A DNA stretch of 64,000 nt from Asanoa ferruginea (GTDB lineage Bacteria; Actinomycetota; Actinomycetes; Mycobacteriales; Micromonosporaceae), in NCBI RefSeq assembly GCF_003387075.1, contig NZ_QUMQ01000001.1, positions 992,001-1,056,000 of the forward strand, read 5' to 3'. The notes beneath the pieces were generated by a model. The model was given only the letters and a program-made list of their open reading frames with translations, did no database searches and was not told where the DNA came from. Within the stretch, counting starts at the first letter, position 1. Each line of letters opens with the position of its first letter. The position numbers were made by a program, and so were the translations under genes. Below, one piece after another: positions 1 through 9,226 of the stretch.

Positions 1-1562
1 GTCTGGCTGCCGCCGTCGACAGTCACGTCGACGATCGAATGCTTGGCGGTCTCGGGATCGGTGCCGCCGACGGAAAGCCGGGTCTCGGCGGTCCAGGCAA
101 CCGCCGTCAAGCTGGTCAGGCCCGTGAACAGCGGTCGCGACCCATACAAGGTCACGACACCATTGACGACCGAGACCGGCACGAAGTAGACCTGCCCGCC
201 GGCGAGGACGGCGAGCCGCTGGCCGTCGGGCGCGGTCGCCACCGCGGTGAGCTTGCCCGGGATCTCACCAGAGTCGATTTTTCTGCGCTTGCCGGTGGCG
301 TCGAACTGCCAGAGCCCGCTGTCAGTGACGGCCAGGCCGAGGCCCGAGCGGGGCAGCCAGACGGGCGCCGAGGTCGGCTGGATTCCTTGCACCGCGACCA
401 CCGTGCTGACCGCGCTGCCGGGGGCGGTCGTGCCCACCCGCAGCAACGCCTTGTCGTCTCTGGCGACGGTCGCCGCGGCGAGGGCATCACCGCTGCGGTC
501 GAACGCCGCCCAGCGCAGATTCTGGTCGGCGGCGCCGGTCAACGGGTCGGGTCCCGGCGTGCCGGCCGGGCTGCCGATCGCCCGCACCTTGCCGTCGAGG
601 ATCGCGTAGGGGTGCACCTCGGCGCCGATCGGGTAGGACGTCTTTTCCAACAGGTCGCTCTCGACGTCGTACTCGCTGACGATCTGACCATTGATCTTGA
701 GGATCAGCTTGTCCGGTGTGAGATCGGTGCCGCGCACGGTCCACGCCACCTGCTTTGCCAAAAGCTCCTGATAGTCGTCCTTGGTGGCGTCTGACGACCA
801 GTTCATGGTGAGCACTTCGTCGTCGATGAGCGCGTTGCCCAACAACTTGCTGCTGCCGGGCACTGCCATTGCCACGTCGGCGATCGCCGACGGGCCGGCC
901 GCGATCATCTTCAGCAGCTCGGTGGGCACCCGGGAGGTGCCCACCTCGGACGGCAGCCAACGCAGGTCGGGCACCATCGCGGTCTTCTCCTTGTTCCAGA
1001 AGTAGACCGGGCGCTCGCGGTAGTAGGTCTTCAACGCCTCGACGTCGAGCAACGGCATTCCCGGCGGCACCTCGGCCAGGTGCCAGCCGATGCCGGCCGA
1101 GTCGGGCACGACCGTCAGCCGGTAAGTCGCGCTCTTGGGGGCGCCCTCGGGCAGGGTGAGGATCTCGCCTTCGTTGTTGAGCACACCGAGCTTCATGACG
1201 CGGAGCGTGAAGTCGCGGTCGTTCTTGGTGTCGAGGCTTTCCACCTTCACCACCGTGACGCCGTCCTTGAGCGGGTCGGCGCCCAACGCGCCGCCGGCCA
1301 CGTAGGCCTCGAGGCGGTCGGTGGTCTCCTTCACGTCGAACTCACCGGCGGCGGCGGCGAGAAAGTTGGTGACGAACTCCTTGGTGTTGGTCGCGTCGAT
1401 TGGCTTCTTGGGCTGCGGCGCGATGTTGGGCTGCGGGCCGGAGCCGGACTGCGGGCCCACTCCTTCGACCTCGACCTCGGTGTGGTCGGGGATGCCGCAA
1501 CCGGCCATCAGACCGGCGCTCAGGCCGACCGCGAGCGCCGCCGCGGCGAGCCGGCGCCTCAT
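1..1562 (-). CDS. lpqB: Lipoprotein LpqB, MtrAB-associated (3' end outside window)
   Basis: The reading frame stays open from the ATG at 1562 to the window edge (about 520 codons), so the C-terminus is missing. The N-terminus has basic residues (MRRRL), a hydrophobic stretch and a lipobox ending MAGC, so it should be a lipoprotein on the outer face of the membrane. The middle region resembles the GerMN domain and the C-terminal part the LpqB beta-propeller. The start overlaps the mtrB stop by four bases (ATGA), so the two genes are translationally coupled. In mycobacteria LpqB binds the sensor domain of MtrB and modulates MtrA signalling; position and lipobox support the same role here. Confidence 0.93.
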   Translation of the reverse strand, partial: MRRRLAAAALAVGLSAGLMAGCGIPDHTEVEVEGVGPQSGSGPQPNIAPQPKKPIDATNTKEFVTNFLAAAAGEFDVKETTDRLEAYVAGGALGADPLKDGVTVVKVESLDTKNDRDFTLRVMKLGVLNNEGEILTLPEGAPKSATYRLTVVPDSAGIGWHLAEVPPGMPLLDVEALKTYYRERPVYFWNKEKTAMVPDLRWLPSEVGTSRVPTELLKMIAAGPSAIADVAMAVPGSSKLLGNALIDDEVLTMNWSSDATKDDYQELLAKQVAWTVRGTDLTPDKLILKINGQIVSEYDVESDLLEKTSYPIGAEVHPYAILDGKVRAIGSPAGTPGPDPLTGAADQNLRWAAFDRSGDALAAATVARDDKALLRVGTTAPGSAVSTVVAVQGIQPTSAPVWLPRSGLGLAVTDSGLWQFDATGKRRKIDSGEIPGKLTAVATAPDGQRLAVLAGGQVYFVPVSVVNGVVTLYGSRPLFTGLTSLTAVAWTAETRLSVGGTDPETAKHSIVDVTVDGGSQ

Positions 1563-3256
1563 AGCGGCAACTCCGCCGGCGTCTGGGTGATCGCGCGTGG
1601 CTGCACGGGCGGGGTCACCGCGGCCAACTCGATGTCTTCGGGCACCAACCGCAGCGGCGACCCGCTGAGCCGGTCTCCGGCCCGCACGGGCAGGGTCAGC
1701 CGGAACTGGGCGCCCTGACCGGGCGCGCCCCACGCTTCCAGCCAGCCGCCGTGCAGCCGGGCGTCTTCGAGGCTGATCGACAGACCGAGCCCGGTGCCGC
1801 CGGTCTGCCGGGCCCGCGACGGGTCGGCCCGCCAGAACCGGTTGAAGACCAGCTTCTCCTCGCCGGGCTTGAGCCCGAGGCCGTGATCGCGGACGGCCAC
1901 GGCCGCCGCCACTCCGTCGGACACGAGGCGGATCACCACCGGCTTGCCCTCCGCGTGCTCGACGGCGTTGCCGACCAGGTTGCGCAGGATCCGCTCGACC
2001 CGGCGCGGGTCGGCCTCGACGATCACCGGGTCGGCCGGCACGTCGACCTCGAGCGGCACGCCGCAGCGCTCGGCCAGGCCGCGCAGCGGCTCGACGGCGC
2101 GGTGCACGATCGGCACGAGGTCAGTGGGCTCGGCGTCGAGCATGGCGAAGCCGGCGTCGTAGCGGCTGATCTCCAGCAGGTCGGTGAGCAGGCTCTCGAA
2201 ACGGTCGAGCTCGGTTTGCAGGATCTCCGCTGTGCGGGTGACGTCGGCGGGGAACCGCTCGCGCTCGGCGAAGATCAGGTCGGCGGCCATCCGGACCGTG
2301 GTGAGCGGCGTGCGCAGCTCGTGTGACACGTCGGAGGTGAACCGCCGCTGCAACCGCGACATGTCTTCCAGCCGGACGATCTGTCTTTGCAGGTTGGCGG
2401 CCATCTGGTTGAACGACGCGGCAAGCAGGGCGAGATCATCTTCGCCGGTCACCGCCATCCGCTGGTCGAGCAGGCCGGCCGACAGCCGCTGCGCGGTGCG
2501 TGCCGCGACCCGGACCGGGCGCACCACCAACCGGGTGACCAGCGCCGACAGCAGTCCCAGGAGAAGCACCAGGGTGGCGCCGGTCGCGAGCACGGTGGTG
2601 CGGATCTGGGTCGCCGCCGAATCCTGGGTGGTCAGCGGCTCGATGTAGTAGAGCTCGATCTGGCCGAAATTGGTCTTCACCGGGGTGCCCTCGACCAGGT
2701 ATTTGACCATGCCGGTGCGGTCGAGGTCGGCGGACCGGATCGCGGTCGCCTTCTGCCCGTGGCTGACCACACCGGTGATGTCGGTCGTGAGCAGGCCGGT
2801 GATGTCGCCCTTGCGGGACGGCACGGCGCTGAGCTCGTTGACGTTGTCGGCCCGGACCACGACCAGCCCCGCGCTCGGGTCCTGCGAGTCGCCACCGCCG
2901 AGGTAGAAGACGATGTCCTGGAGGGTGCCCTGGACGTTGGGCTCGAAGGGCTTGCCGAAGATCTTGAGCTGTAGTTCGGTGTAGGACCGGCCGTAGTCGA
3001 GCTGGGCGGAGACGCTGTCTTTGGCCCGGTTGAGCAGGATCGTCGAGCTGCGGTAGGCGACCACGTAGGCGAAGACGGCGACCAGCAGGCTCGACACGAC
3101 CAGGGTCAGGGTGACCACCCGGACCTGGAGCGAGCGCCGCCAGGTGTGTTCGGCCGTGGCCAAAAAGAGCTTGAGCTGTCGGAAGGCGCGACCCCAGACG
3201 GCCCGGGCGCGCGCCCAGGCCGTTTTGAGGACTTCGTCTAGTGACGCTCCGCTCAC
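1559..3256 (-). CDS. mtrB: Sensor histidine kinase MtrB
   Basis: 565-aa membrane histidine kinase partnered with MtrA. Membrane segments lie near residues 46-68 and 220-246 and enclose an extracytoplasmic sensor of about 150 aa. A HAMP region follows, then the HisKA phospho-acceptor motif SHELRTPLTT with His at about 312. The ATPase domain shows the N box (NLVGNAVEHAEG, about 427-437), a G1 box (VRDHGLGL) and the G2 box GGTGLGLS (about 486-493), so all catalytic elements are present. Order is mtrA, mtrB, lpqB; mtrB starts 12 bp after mtrA and overlaps lpqB by 4 bp. The known role of the system is coordination of cell-wall and division genes. Confidence 0.96.
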   Translation of the reverse strand: MSGASLDEVLKTAWARARAVWGRAFRQLKLFLATAEHTWRRSLQVRVVTLTLVVSSLLVAVFAYVVAYRSSTILLNRAKDSVSAQLDYGRSYTELQLKIFGKPFEPNVQGTLQDIVFYLGGGDSQDPSAGLVVVRADNVNELSAVPSRKGDITGLLTTDITGVVSHGQKATAIRSADLDRTGMVKYLVEGTPVKTNFGQIELYYIEPLTTQDSAATQIRTTVLATGATLVLLLGLLSALVTRLVVRPVRVAARTAQRLSAGLLDQRMAVTGEDDLALLAASFNQMAANLQRQIVRLEDMSRLQRRFTSDVSHELRTPLTTVRMAADLIFAERERFPADVTRTAEILQTELDRFESLLTDLLEISRYDAGFAMLDAEPTDLVPIVHRAVEPLRGLAERCGVPLEVDVPADPVIVEADPRRVERILRNLVGNAVEHAEGKPVVIRLVSDGVAAAVAVRDHGLGLKPGEEKLVFNRFWRADPSRARQTGGTGLGLSISLEDARLHGGWLEAWGAPGQGAQFRLTLPVRAGDRLSGSPLRLVPEDIELAAVTPPVQPRAITQTPAELPL

Positions 3257-3268
3257 GATGACGCCAGA

Positions 3269-3958
3269 TTATCCAGTGCCGGCCTTGTAGCCGACACCAC
3301 GCACAGTGAGGATGATCTCCGGCCGTTCCGGATCTGGCTCGATCTTGGCGCGCAAGCGCTGGACGTGCACGTTGACCAGGCGGGTGTCGGCCGCGTGCCG
3401 GTAGCCCCAGACCTGCTCGAGCAGCACCTCGCGGGTGAACACCTGGCGGGGCTTGCGAGCCAGGGCGACCAGCAGGTCGAACTCGAGCGGGGTGAGCTTG
3501 ACCTCCTCGCCGTCGCGGGTGACCGTGTGCGCCGGCACGTCGATGGTGATCTGGTTGCCGGGCGGCCCGATGGTCAACATCTCCGGCGCCGCGTCTTCGC
3601 CCCGGCGCAGCCGGGCCCGCATCCGGGCGACCAGCTCCTTGGGCTTGAACGGCTTGACCACGTAGTCGTCGGCGCCGGACTCGAGCCCGAGCACCACGTC
3701 GACGGTGTCGCTCTTGGCGGTCAGCATGACGATCGGGACGCCGGACTCCGACCGGATCGACCGGGCCACATCGATGCCGCTCATGCCGGGCAGCATCAGA
3801 TCAAGCAGGACGATGTCGGGCCGGTTGTCACGGAACGCCGACAGGGCACGCTCGCCGTCGGCCACGAACGAGGGCAGGAACCCCTCGCTGCGCAGCACGA
3901 TGCCGAGCATCTCCGCCAACGCGGGATCGTCGTCCACCACCAGAACCCGGGCTCTCAT
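3269..3958 (-). CDS. mtrA: DNA-binding response regulator MtrA
   Basis: 229-aa OmpR/PhoB-type regulator, first gene of mtrA-mtrB-lpqB. The receiver domain has the acidic pair at residues 9-11, the phospho-acceptor Asp at about 53 (LLDLMLPGM) and the conserved Lys in MLTAKSD (about 103). The C-terminal winged helix ends with the typical RLRAKIE and VRGVGYK motifs. The open frame extends 42 codons further upstream, but that extension is not family-like; I chose the ATG at 3958, which gives the standard MRARVLVVDDD start. MtrA is phosphorylated by MtrB. Confidence 0.96.
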   Translation of the reverse strand: MRARVLVVDDDPALAEMLGIVLRSEGFLPSFVADGERALSAFRDNRPDIVLLDLMLPGMSGIDVARSIRSESGVPIVMLTAKSDTVDVVLGLESGADDYVVKPFKPKELVARMRARLRRGEDAAPEMLTIGPPGNQITIDVPAHTVTRDGEEVKLTPLEFDLLVALARKPRQVFTREVLLEQVWGYRHAADTRLVNVHVQRLRAKIEPDPERPEIILTVRGVGYKAGTG

Positions 3959-4199
3959 GGGACCAATATTCCATCCGCGTTCATCGCGGTGTGACCGGCC
4001 GGCCGGCGGAATCTTGACAACGACCCGGCGGACGGTCTCCACAATTCGGTCTTTCAGCGTTGATCCGGGCCGGCTGGTGCGCAATCTCCCCCACTCCGGT
4101 CCCCGAGGGTGACGTGCGCCATGCCACGATGACCGCTATCCCACGCAGCCTCCGGAGCCGACCCTGGACACGTCAGCACTACCCCGGCGCCCCCTCACG

Positions 4200-4991
4200 G
4201 TGGGCGAGCTGCTTGACGCCGCCCTCCTGCTGCTGCGCGTCCACGCGGCGGCGCTGCTCCCGGTGGCGGGCGCGCTGGCGGTCACCGAGCAGCTTGTGCT
4301 GGCCCCGCTGCTCGACTGGTCCGAGGTGCTGCTCAACGACCCCGTCCGGGCATTCGAGGAAGAGTTCGACCGGATCTGGGTGGTGCTCTGCGTCGGCGCC
4401 GGCTGCGAAGCGGTGATCATCGCGCTGCTGGCCGCGCCGGCTTCCCGGGCGGCCGGCGCGCTGCTCCTCGACCGCCGGCTGAGCAACCGGGCCGTGCTCG
4501 CCCCGCGCGGGCTGCGCCCGGTGGCGACGGTCGCGCTCGCGCTCTTCGCCGGGGTGTTCGTAACGGCCGGGTCGTTCGCCGGCCCGTTCTGGGCGGTGGG
4601 CTTCGGCTTCTCCGCCCTGGCCGTGCCGGCCCTGATCGTCGACCGGGTCAACCCGCTGCGGGCGATCGGCCGGGGCTTCGGGCTGGCCAGCCGCTCCGGT
4701 GGCCGCGGGCTGTGGATCCTGCTGCTCGGCTATCTCACCTGGTGGCTGATCCGGATGCTGGTCGGCACCGCCGGCGGCTTGCTGTTGGCCCAACTCGTGC
4801 CGATCGACCGCGACTCGGCGGCCGTGCTGCTCACCGGGATGCGGGCGGCGGTCAACACGCTGGCCTACGCGTCCCTCGCCTGCCTGGCCGCGACCCTGCA
4901 CCTGGAGACCCGGTTCCGCACCGAGGGGCTGGACATCGCGCTCGGCCGGGGCCACGTCGCCGGCGCCGACCCGCTGGCGGTGCGCCGGTGA
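4200..4991 (+). CDS. Multi-pass membrane protein, first gene of DUF4129-MoxR-DUF58 operon
   Basis: Starting at GTG 4200 the product is 263 aa with several hydrophobic segments and no enzymatic motif I recognise. The same frame upstream reads a plausible N-terminus (residues DTSALPRRPLTVGELLDA) but has no start codon before a stop at 4110. An ATG at 4129 joins this frame if one C is added to the CCC at 4140-4142, so the true start may be 4129 with a one-base deletion here (see findings). The gene overlaps the DUF4129 gene by four bases (GTGA). The operon context suggests a role in envelope or protein-complex assembly, but that is inference. Confidence 0.75.
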   Translation: MGELLDAALLLLRVHAAALLPVAGALAVTEQLVLAPLLDWSEVLLNDPVRAFEEEFDRIWVVLCVGAGCEAVIIALLAAPASRAAGALLLDRRLSNRAVLAPRGLRPVATVALALFAGVFVTAGSFAGPFWAVGFGFSALAVPALIVDRVNPLRAIGRGFGLASRSGGRGLWILLLGYLTWWLIRMLVGTAGGLLLAQLVPIDRDSAAVLLTGMRAAVNTLAYASLACLAATLHLETRFRTEGLDIALGRGHVAGADPLAVRR

Positions 4992-5593
4992 CGGGCTTCG
5001 CACGCTGGTGGACCGAGGCGGTGGCGGCGATCGGCGACCACCTCGCGCTGCACTGGGTCGTGCTCATCCTGCTGCTGCTCGCCGCCACGGTGGCGGTCCT
5101 GTGGTCCAACTGGGCCCGGTTGCGCCGGGTCCGCTGGCGCTGGCCCGGGTTCAGCCTGAGCTGGCGGCGGCGCAAGCCCGTCGCCAAGCCGGCCGAGCCC
5201 GACGATCAAGAGGTCGACGCGCTCGAGCCCGACGCGCTGCCCGACCTGCCGGCCGCCACCTTCGTTTCCCGGGCCGACCGCTTCGCGGCGGAGGGCCGGT
5301 GGGCCGAGGCGGTGCGCGAGCGGCTGCGCGCGGTGGTCCGGCAGCTGGTCGACCGCCGGGTGATCGAACACCATCCAGGGTGGACTGTCACCGAGCTGGC
5401 GTCGGCCGCCGGCCGCAGCGCGCCGGCCACCGACCGGCCGCTCGGCGCCGCGGGCACCATCTTCTCCGACATCTGGTACGGCGAGAAGCCGGCCACCTCC
5501 GACGACGACGCGGAGATGAAGCAGCTGGCGTCCGATGTGGACCAAGCGGTGACCGGCGCCCGGGTGCCGGCGAGCCGGCGGGCGGAGCCGTGA
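4988..5593 (+). CDS. DUF4129 domain-containing membrane protein
   Basis: 201 aa from a GTG that overlaps the preceding stop (GTGA); the open frame runs further upstream but only as a shadow. One membrane segment lies near residues 20-42 (HWVVLILLLLAATVAVL). The soluble C-terminal part (ERLRAVVRQLVDRRVIEHHP, then WTVTELA, then an IWYG motif near 160) matches the DUF4129 family. DUF4129 proteins recur next to MoxR ATPases and DUF58 proteins, as here. Its stop overlaps the next gene by GTGA. The molecular role is unknown. Confidence 0.85.
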   Translation: MTGFARWWTEAVAAIGDHLALHWVVLILLLLAATVAVLWSNWARLRRVRWRWPGFSLSWRRRKPVAKPAEPDDQEVDALEPDALPDLPAATFVSRADRFAAEGRWAEAVRERLRAVVRQLVDRRVIEHHPGWTVTELASAAGRSAPATDRPLGAAGTIFSDIWYGEKPATSDDDAEMKQLASDVDQAVTGARVPASRRAEP

Positions 5594-6945
5594 CGACGAC
5601 CGCGACCGGCAACCGGCGGGCCGCGCTGCGCCAGGGCTGGCGCGCCGGCAAGCGCACGATCATCCCGTTCGGTGTGGTCGTCCTGCTGCTGGTCGGCTCG
5701 CTGGTCACCCACGCCGTCGACACCCCCGACACCGACGACGCCGACTTCCTCTCCCCGACCAGCAGCGCGCCGATCGGCTCGGCCCGACTCGCCGACGCGC
5801 TGCGCCAACGGGGAATCACCGTGACCCGGCAGACCGACCCGCACGCCGCGCTCGCCGACGTGGGTGCCGGCGGCACGCTGTTCGTCCCGGCGGCCGAGTT
5901 CCTCGACCCGCTGACCACCAGCCAGCTCGCGTCGTTACCGCGCAGCACCCGGGTCGTGCTGGTCGACCCGCCGGCCCGCACGCTGGAGACCCTCCGGGCG
6001 CCGGTGCAGCGCGGCCAGCGGCGCTGGGCGACCGCGGTCGAATCGGCCGGCGACTGCGCCATCGCCGGCGTCGACACCGCCGGCCGGGCAGCGGCCCGGC
6101 GGCAGAGCTACCAGGTCGCCGGTCCGCACGACCGTTGCTACGGCGGTGGCGTGGTGCACCTCGGCCACCCCAACGACCTCGTCGTGGTCGGTGCCGCCGA
6201 CCCGTTCCGCAACGACCGCCTCGACGAGCACGACAACAGCGCGTTCGCCGCCGGCCTGCTGTCGGCCCGGCCCAAGCTGGTCTGGCTCGACCTGCACGAG
6301 CGTTACGAGCCGCCGGCGGCGCCCCGGCCGACCTACACGCTCGACCCCGAGCAGGACGAGAGCTACCTTCCGCCGCCCGACGAGACGAGCCCGCCCGTCG
6401 AGGAACCCGGTGACGGCGGCCAGCCGGGCCCCGGTCGGGCCGACGGGCCCGGCGACCGGGAAAACCCGCTGGGTCAGGCGTTCCCGCCCTGGCTCTGGGC
6501 GATGCTCGCCACCCTCGGCGCCGCCCTGCTGCTGCTGATCCTGTGGGCCGGGCGGCGACTCGGTCCAGCGGTCAGCGAGCCACTGCCGGTCGAGGTGCGC
6601 TCCGGCGAGACCGTGCTCGGCCGTGGCCGGCTCTACCGGCGGGCCAAGGCGCGCGGCCCGGTCGCCGAGGTGCTGCGCCGGGCGGCCCTGCGGCGGATCG
6701 AGCCGGCGCTCGGCCTCGAACCCACGCGTACCCCGGCCGAGGTGGTCGACGCCGTCGCGGTGCGCACCGGGCGCCGCCCGTACGACATCGATGGTCTGCT
6801 CTTCGGTCCTGAGCCGGCGCACGACGACGAGCTGCTCGACCTCGCCCGCGGCCTCGACACCCTGGCCGACGAGATCACCGCGGGCGCACCCCGCGCCGAC
6901 ACCCCGCCCGGCACCACCGGGCCCGACCAAGGAGAACCACGGTGA
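5590..6945 (+). CDS. DUF4350 domain-containing membrane protein
   Basis: 451 aa from GTG 5590. A membrane segment near residues 25-42 (IIPFGVVVLLLVGSLVTH) is followed by an extracytoplasmic DUF4350-like domain with a SPTSSAPIGSARLADALRQ motif. A Pro/Gly/Asp-rich linker (about 255-295) leads to a second membrane segment near 300-320 and a cytoplasmic tail. GTGA overlaps on both sides place it in one transcription unit with the DUF4129 and MoxR genes. DUF4350 may bind a ligand or partner outside the membrane, but no activity can be read from the sequence. Confidence 0.85.
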   Translation: MTTTATGNRRAALRQGWRAGKRTIIPFGVVVLLLVGSLVTHAVDTPDTDDADFLSPTSSAPIGSARLADALRQRGITVTRQTDPHAALADVGAGGTLFVPAAEFLDPLTTSQLASLPRSTRVVLVDPPARTLETLRAPVQRGQRRWATAVESAGDCAIAGVDTAGRAAARRQSYQVAGPHDRCYGGGVVHLGHPNDLVVVGAADPFRNDRLDEHDNSAFAAGLLSARPKLVWLDLHERYEPPAAPRPTYTLDPEQDESYLPPPDETSPPVEEPGDGGQPGPGRADGPGDRENPLGQAFPPWLWAMLATLGAALLLLILWAGRRLGPAVSEPLPVEVRSGETVLGRGRLYRRAKARGPVAEVLRRAALRRIEPALGLEPTRTPAEVVDAVAVRTGRRPYDIDGLLFGPEPAHDDELLDLARGLDTLADEITAGAPRADTPPGTTGPDQGEPR

Positions 6946-7919
6946 CCCTCGCCGCCGAACCCACCGCCGAGACCGATCCCCGGGTGGCCCTGCACCGGCT
7001 GCGGGCCGAGGTCGCCAAGGCGGTGGTCGGCCAGGACGCGACCGTCACCGGGTTGCTGATCGGTCTGCTCTGCCGCGGCCACGTGCTGCTCGAAGGCGTG
7101 CCCGGGGTGGCCAAGACGCTGCTGGTGCGGGCCTTCGCCGCGGCGCTCGACCTCGACATGAAACGCCTCCAGTTCACCCCCGACCTGATGCCCGGCGACG
7201 TGACCGGCTCGCTGGTCTACGACCCGCACGGCGCGGCCTTCACGTTCCGCCAGGGCCCGGTCTTCACCAACCTGCTGCTCGCCGACGAGATCAACCGGAC
7301 GCCGCCGAAGACCCAGTCGGCGCTGCTCGAGGTGATGGAGGAGCGCCAGGTGTCGGTCGAGGGGCTGCCGCGCCCATTGCCCGAGCCGTTCCTGGTGATC
7401 GCGACCCAGAACCCCATCGAATACGAGGGCACCTACCCGCTGCCCGAGGCCCAACTCGACCGTTTCCTGCTCAAGCTCGCCGTCCCGCTGCCCTCCCGCG
7501 ACGAGGAACTCGGCGTGCTGCGCGCACACCACCAGGGCTTCAACCCGCGCGACCTGGCCGGCGCCGGGATCCGGCCGGTGGCCACCGCGGCCGACCTGGC
7601 CGCCGGGCGCGAGGCGGTCGGCCGGATCGGCGTGGTCGACATGGTGATGGGCTACGTCGTCGACGTCTGCCGCGCGACCCGCATCTCGCCGTCGCTGGAG
7701 CTGGGCGCCTCCCCCCGCGGCGCCACCGCCCTGCTCGGCGCGTCGAAGGCCTGGGCGTGGATGTCGGGCCGCGAATACGTGACACCCGACGACGTCAAGG
7801 CCGTGGCCCGGGCGACCCTGCGCCACCGGGTGCGGCTGCGCCCGGAGGCCGAGCTCGAGGGCGTGACCGTCGACCAGATCCTCGACGCGGTGCTCGGCAC
7901 CGTCCCGACCCCGCGCTGA
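6942..7919 (+). CDS. MoxR-family AAA+ ATPase
   Basis: 325-aa AAA+ ATPase. Walker A is GVPGVAKT (52-59) and Walker B is LLLADE (111-116), followed by the MoxR signature INRTPPKTQSALLEVMEE. Sensor 1 (IATQNPIEYEGTYPLPEAQ) and the arginine-finger region are present. MoxR proteins act as chaperone-like ATPases with partner proteins carrying von Willebrand A-type folds; the DUF58 gene immediately downstream is the expected partner. The GTG start overlaps the DUF4350 stop by four bases, and the DUF58 gene begins two bases after its stop. Confidence 0.93.
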   Translation: MTLAAEPTAETDPRVALHRLRAEVAKAVVGQDATVTGLLIGLLCRGHVLLEGVPGVAKTLLVRAFAAALDLDMKRLQFTPDLMPGDVTGSLVYDPHGAAFTFRQGPVFTNLLLADEINRTPPKTQSALLEVMEERQVSVEGLPRPLPEPFLVIATQNPIEYEGTYPLPEAQLDRFLLKLAVPLPSRDEELGVLRAHHQGFNPRDLAGAGIRPVATAADLAAGREAVGRIGVVDMVMGYVVDVCRATRISPSLELGASPRGATALLGASKAWAWMSGREYVTPDDVKAVARATLRHRVRLRPEAELEGVTVDQILDAVLGTVPTPR

Positions 7920-7921
7920 CC

Positions 7922-9226
7922 GTGGTCACCTGGCGGGCCGCCCTGCTGCTCGGCATCGCGGCGCTCACCCTGCCCCTGTTTCCGTCTCCCTGGTGGGCCG
8001 CGGCGGCGCTCGGGCTCGCCGTACTCGTGGCGTCCATTGTGGATTTCGCTCTGGCCGCACCGCTGCGCGACCTGGCGCTGTCCCGGCGCGGCGACTCCTC
8101 GGTCCGGCTCGGCCAGACGGCGACGGTGCGGCTGCGGGTCCACAATGGTGGCCGGCGCACGCTGCACGGCGAGATCCGCGACGCGTGGGTGCCCTCGGCG
8201 GGCGCGGTCACACCGTCGGGCCGGGTCATCGTCCCGCCGGGCACGACCGTCACGCTGGAGGCGACCCTCACCCCGACCCGGCGGGGCGACCGCCCGGCCC
8301 TACGCGTGACGGTGCGCTCGCACGGCCCGCTGGGCCTGGCGTTCCGGCAGCGGTCCGGCCGCCCCGCGACGCCGCCGTGGCGGGTCCGGGTGCTGCCCCG
8401 CTTCGCGTCCCGCCAGTTGCTGCCCGAAAAGACGGCGCGGCTGCGGGTCCTCGACGGCACGATCGTCACCCGCGGCCGCGGCCAGGGCACGGAGTTCGAC
8501 GCCCTGCGCGAGTACGTGATCGGCGACGACGTCCGCTCGATCGACTGGCGGGCCAGCGCCCGCCGCTCCGACGTCATGGTGCGCACCTGGCGGCCGGAAC
8601 GCGACCGCCGGGTGGTCTGCGTGCTCGACACCGGCCGCACCTCGGCGGTCCGGATCGGCGACGAGCCCCGCCTGGACGCCGCGATGGACGCCGCCCTGTT
8701 GCTGGCCACATTGGCGGCACGGGCCGGCGACCAGGTCGACCTGCTGGCCGTCGACACCGCCGTCCGCGCCTCGGTCTCCGGCGCCGGCCGCCAGGTGCTG
8801 CTGGCCCGGCTGGTCAACGCGCTCGCGCCGCTGCAACCGGCCCTGGTCGAAACCGACTTCGAGCTCGTCGTCGGCGAGGTGCTCCGCCGCGAACGCAAGC
8901 GGGCGCTGATCGTGCTGTTCACCGCGCTGGAGCCGGGCGCGCTGGGCGAGGGCCTGCTGCCGGTGCTCCCCCGGCTGGTCGCCCGCCACAAGGTCGTGGT
9001 CGCGGCGACCCACGACCCCGTCCTGCGCGACCTGACCACCCGCAAGCCGCAGACCGCCGCCGACGTCTACGCGGCCGCGGCCGGCCACCGCGCCCTGGCC
9101 GAACGCGACCGGGTCGCCTCGGCCCTGCGCCGCGGCGGCGTCGAGGTGGTCGACGCGCCGGCAACCGAGTTCGCCGGCGCGGTGGCCGATGCCTACCTCA
9201 CGCTGAAGGCGCTGGCCCGCCTCTAG
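7922..9226 (+). CDS. DUF58 domain-containing protein (MoxR partner)
   Basis: 434 aa from GTG 7922. The upstream extension of the open frame is an out-of-frame read of moxR and is not used. Two hydrophobic segments lie near residues 5-45. A beta-rich region precedes the DUF58 core with its hallmark EYVIGDDVRSIDWRASAR followed by MVRTW, then a vWA-like C-terminal domain beginning VVCVLDTGRTS. It is the partner expected for the MoxR ATPase directly upstream. The 3' end overlaps the convergent RDD gene by 29 bp. Confidence 0.9.
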   Translation: MVTWRAALLLGIAALTLPLFPSPWWAAAALGLAVLVASIVDFALAAPLRDLALSRRGDSSVRLGQTATVRLRVHNGGRRTLHGEIRDAWVPSAGAVTPSGRVIVPPGTTVTLEATLTPTRRGDRPALRVTVRSHGPLGLAFRQRSGRPATPPWRVRVLPRFASRQLLPEKTARLRVLDGTIVTRGRGQGTEFDALREYVIGDDVRSIDWRASARRSDVMVRTWRPERDRRVVCVLDTGRTSAVRIGDEPRLDAAMDAALLLATLAARAGDQVDLLAVDTAVRASVSGAGRQVLLARLVNALAPLQPALVETDFELVVGEVLRRERKRALIVLFTALEPGALGEGLLPVLPRLVARHKVVVAATHDPVLRDLTTRKPQTAADVYAAAAGHRALAERDRVASALRRGGVEVVDAPATEFAGAVADAYLTLKALARL

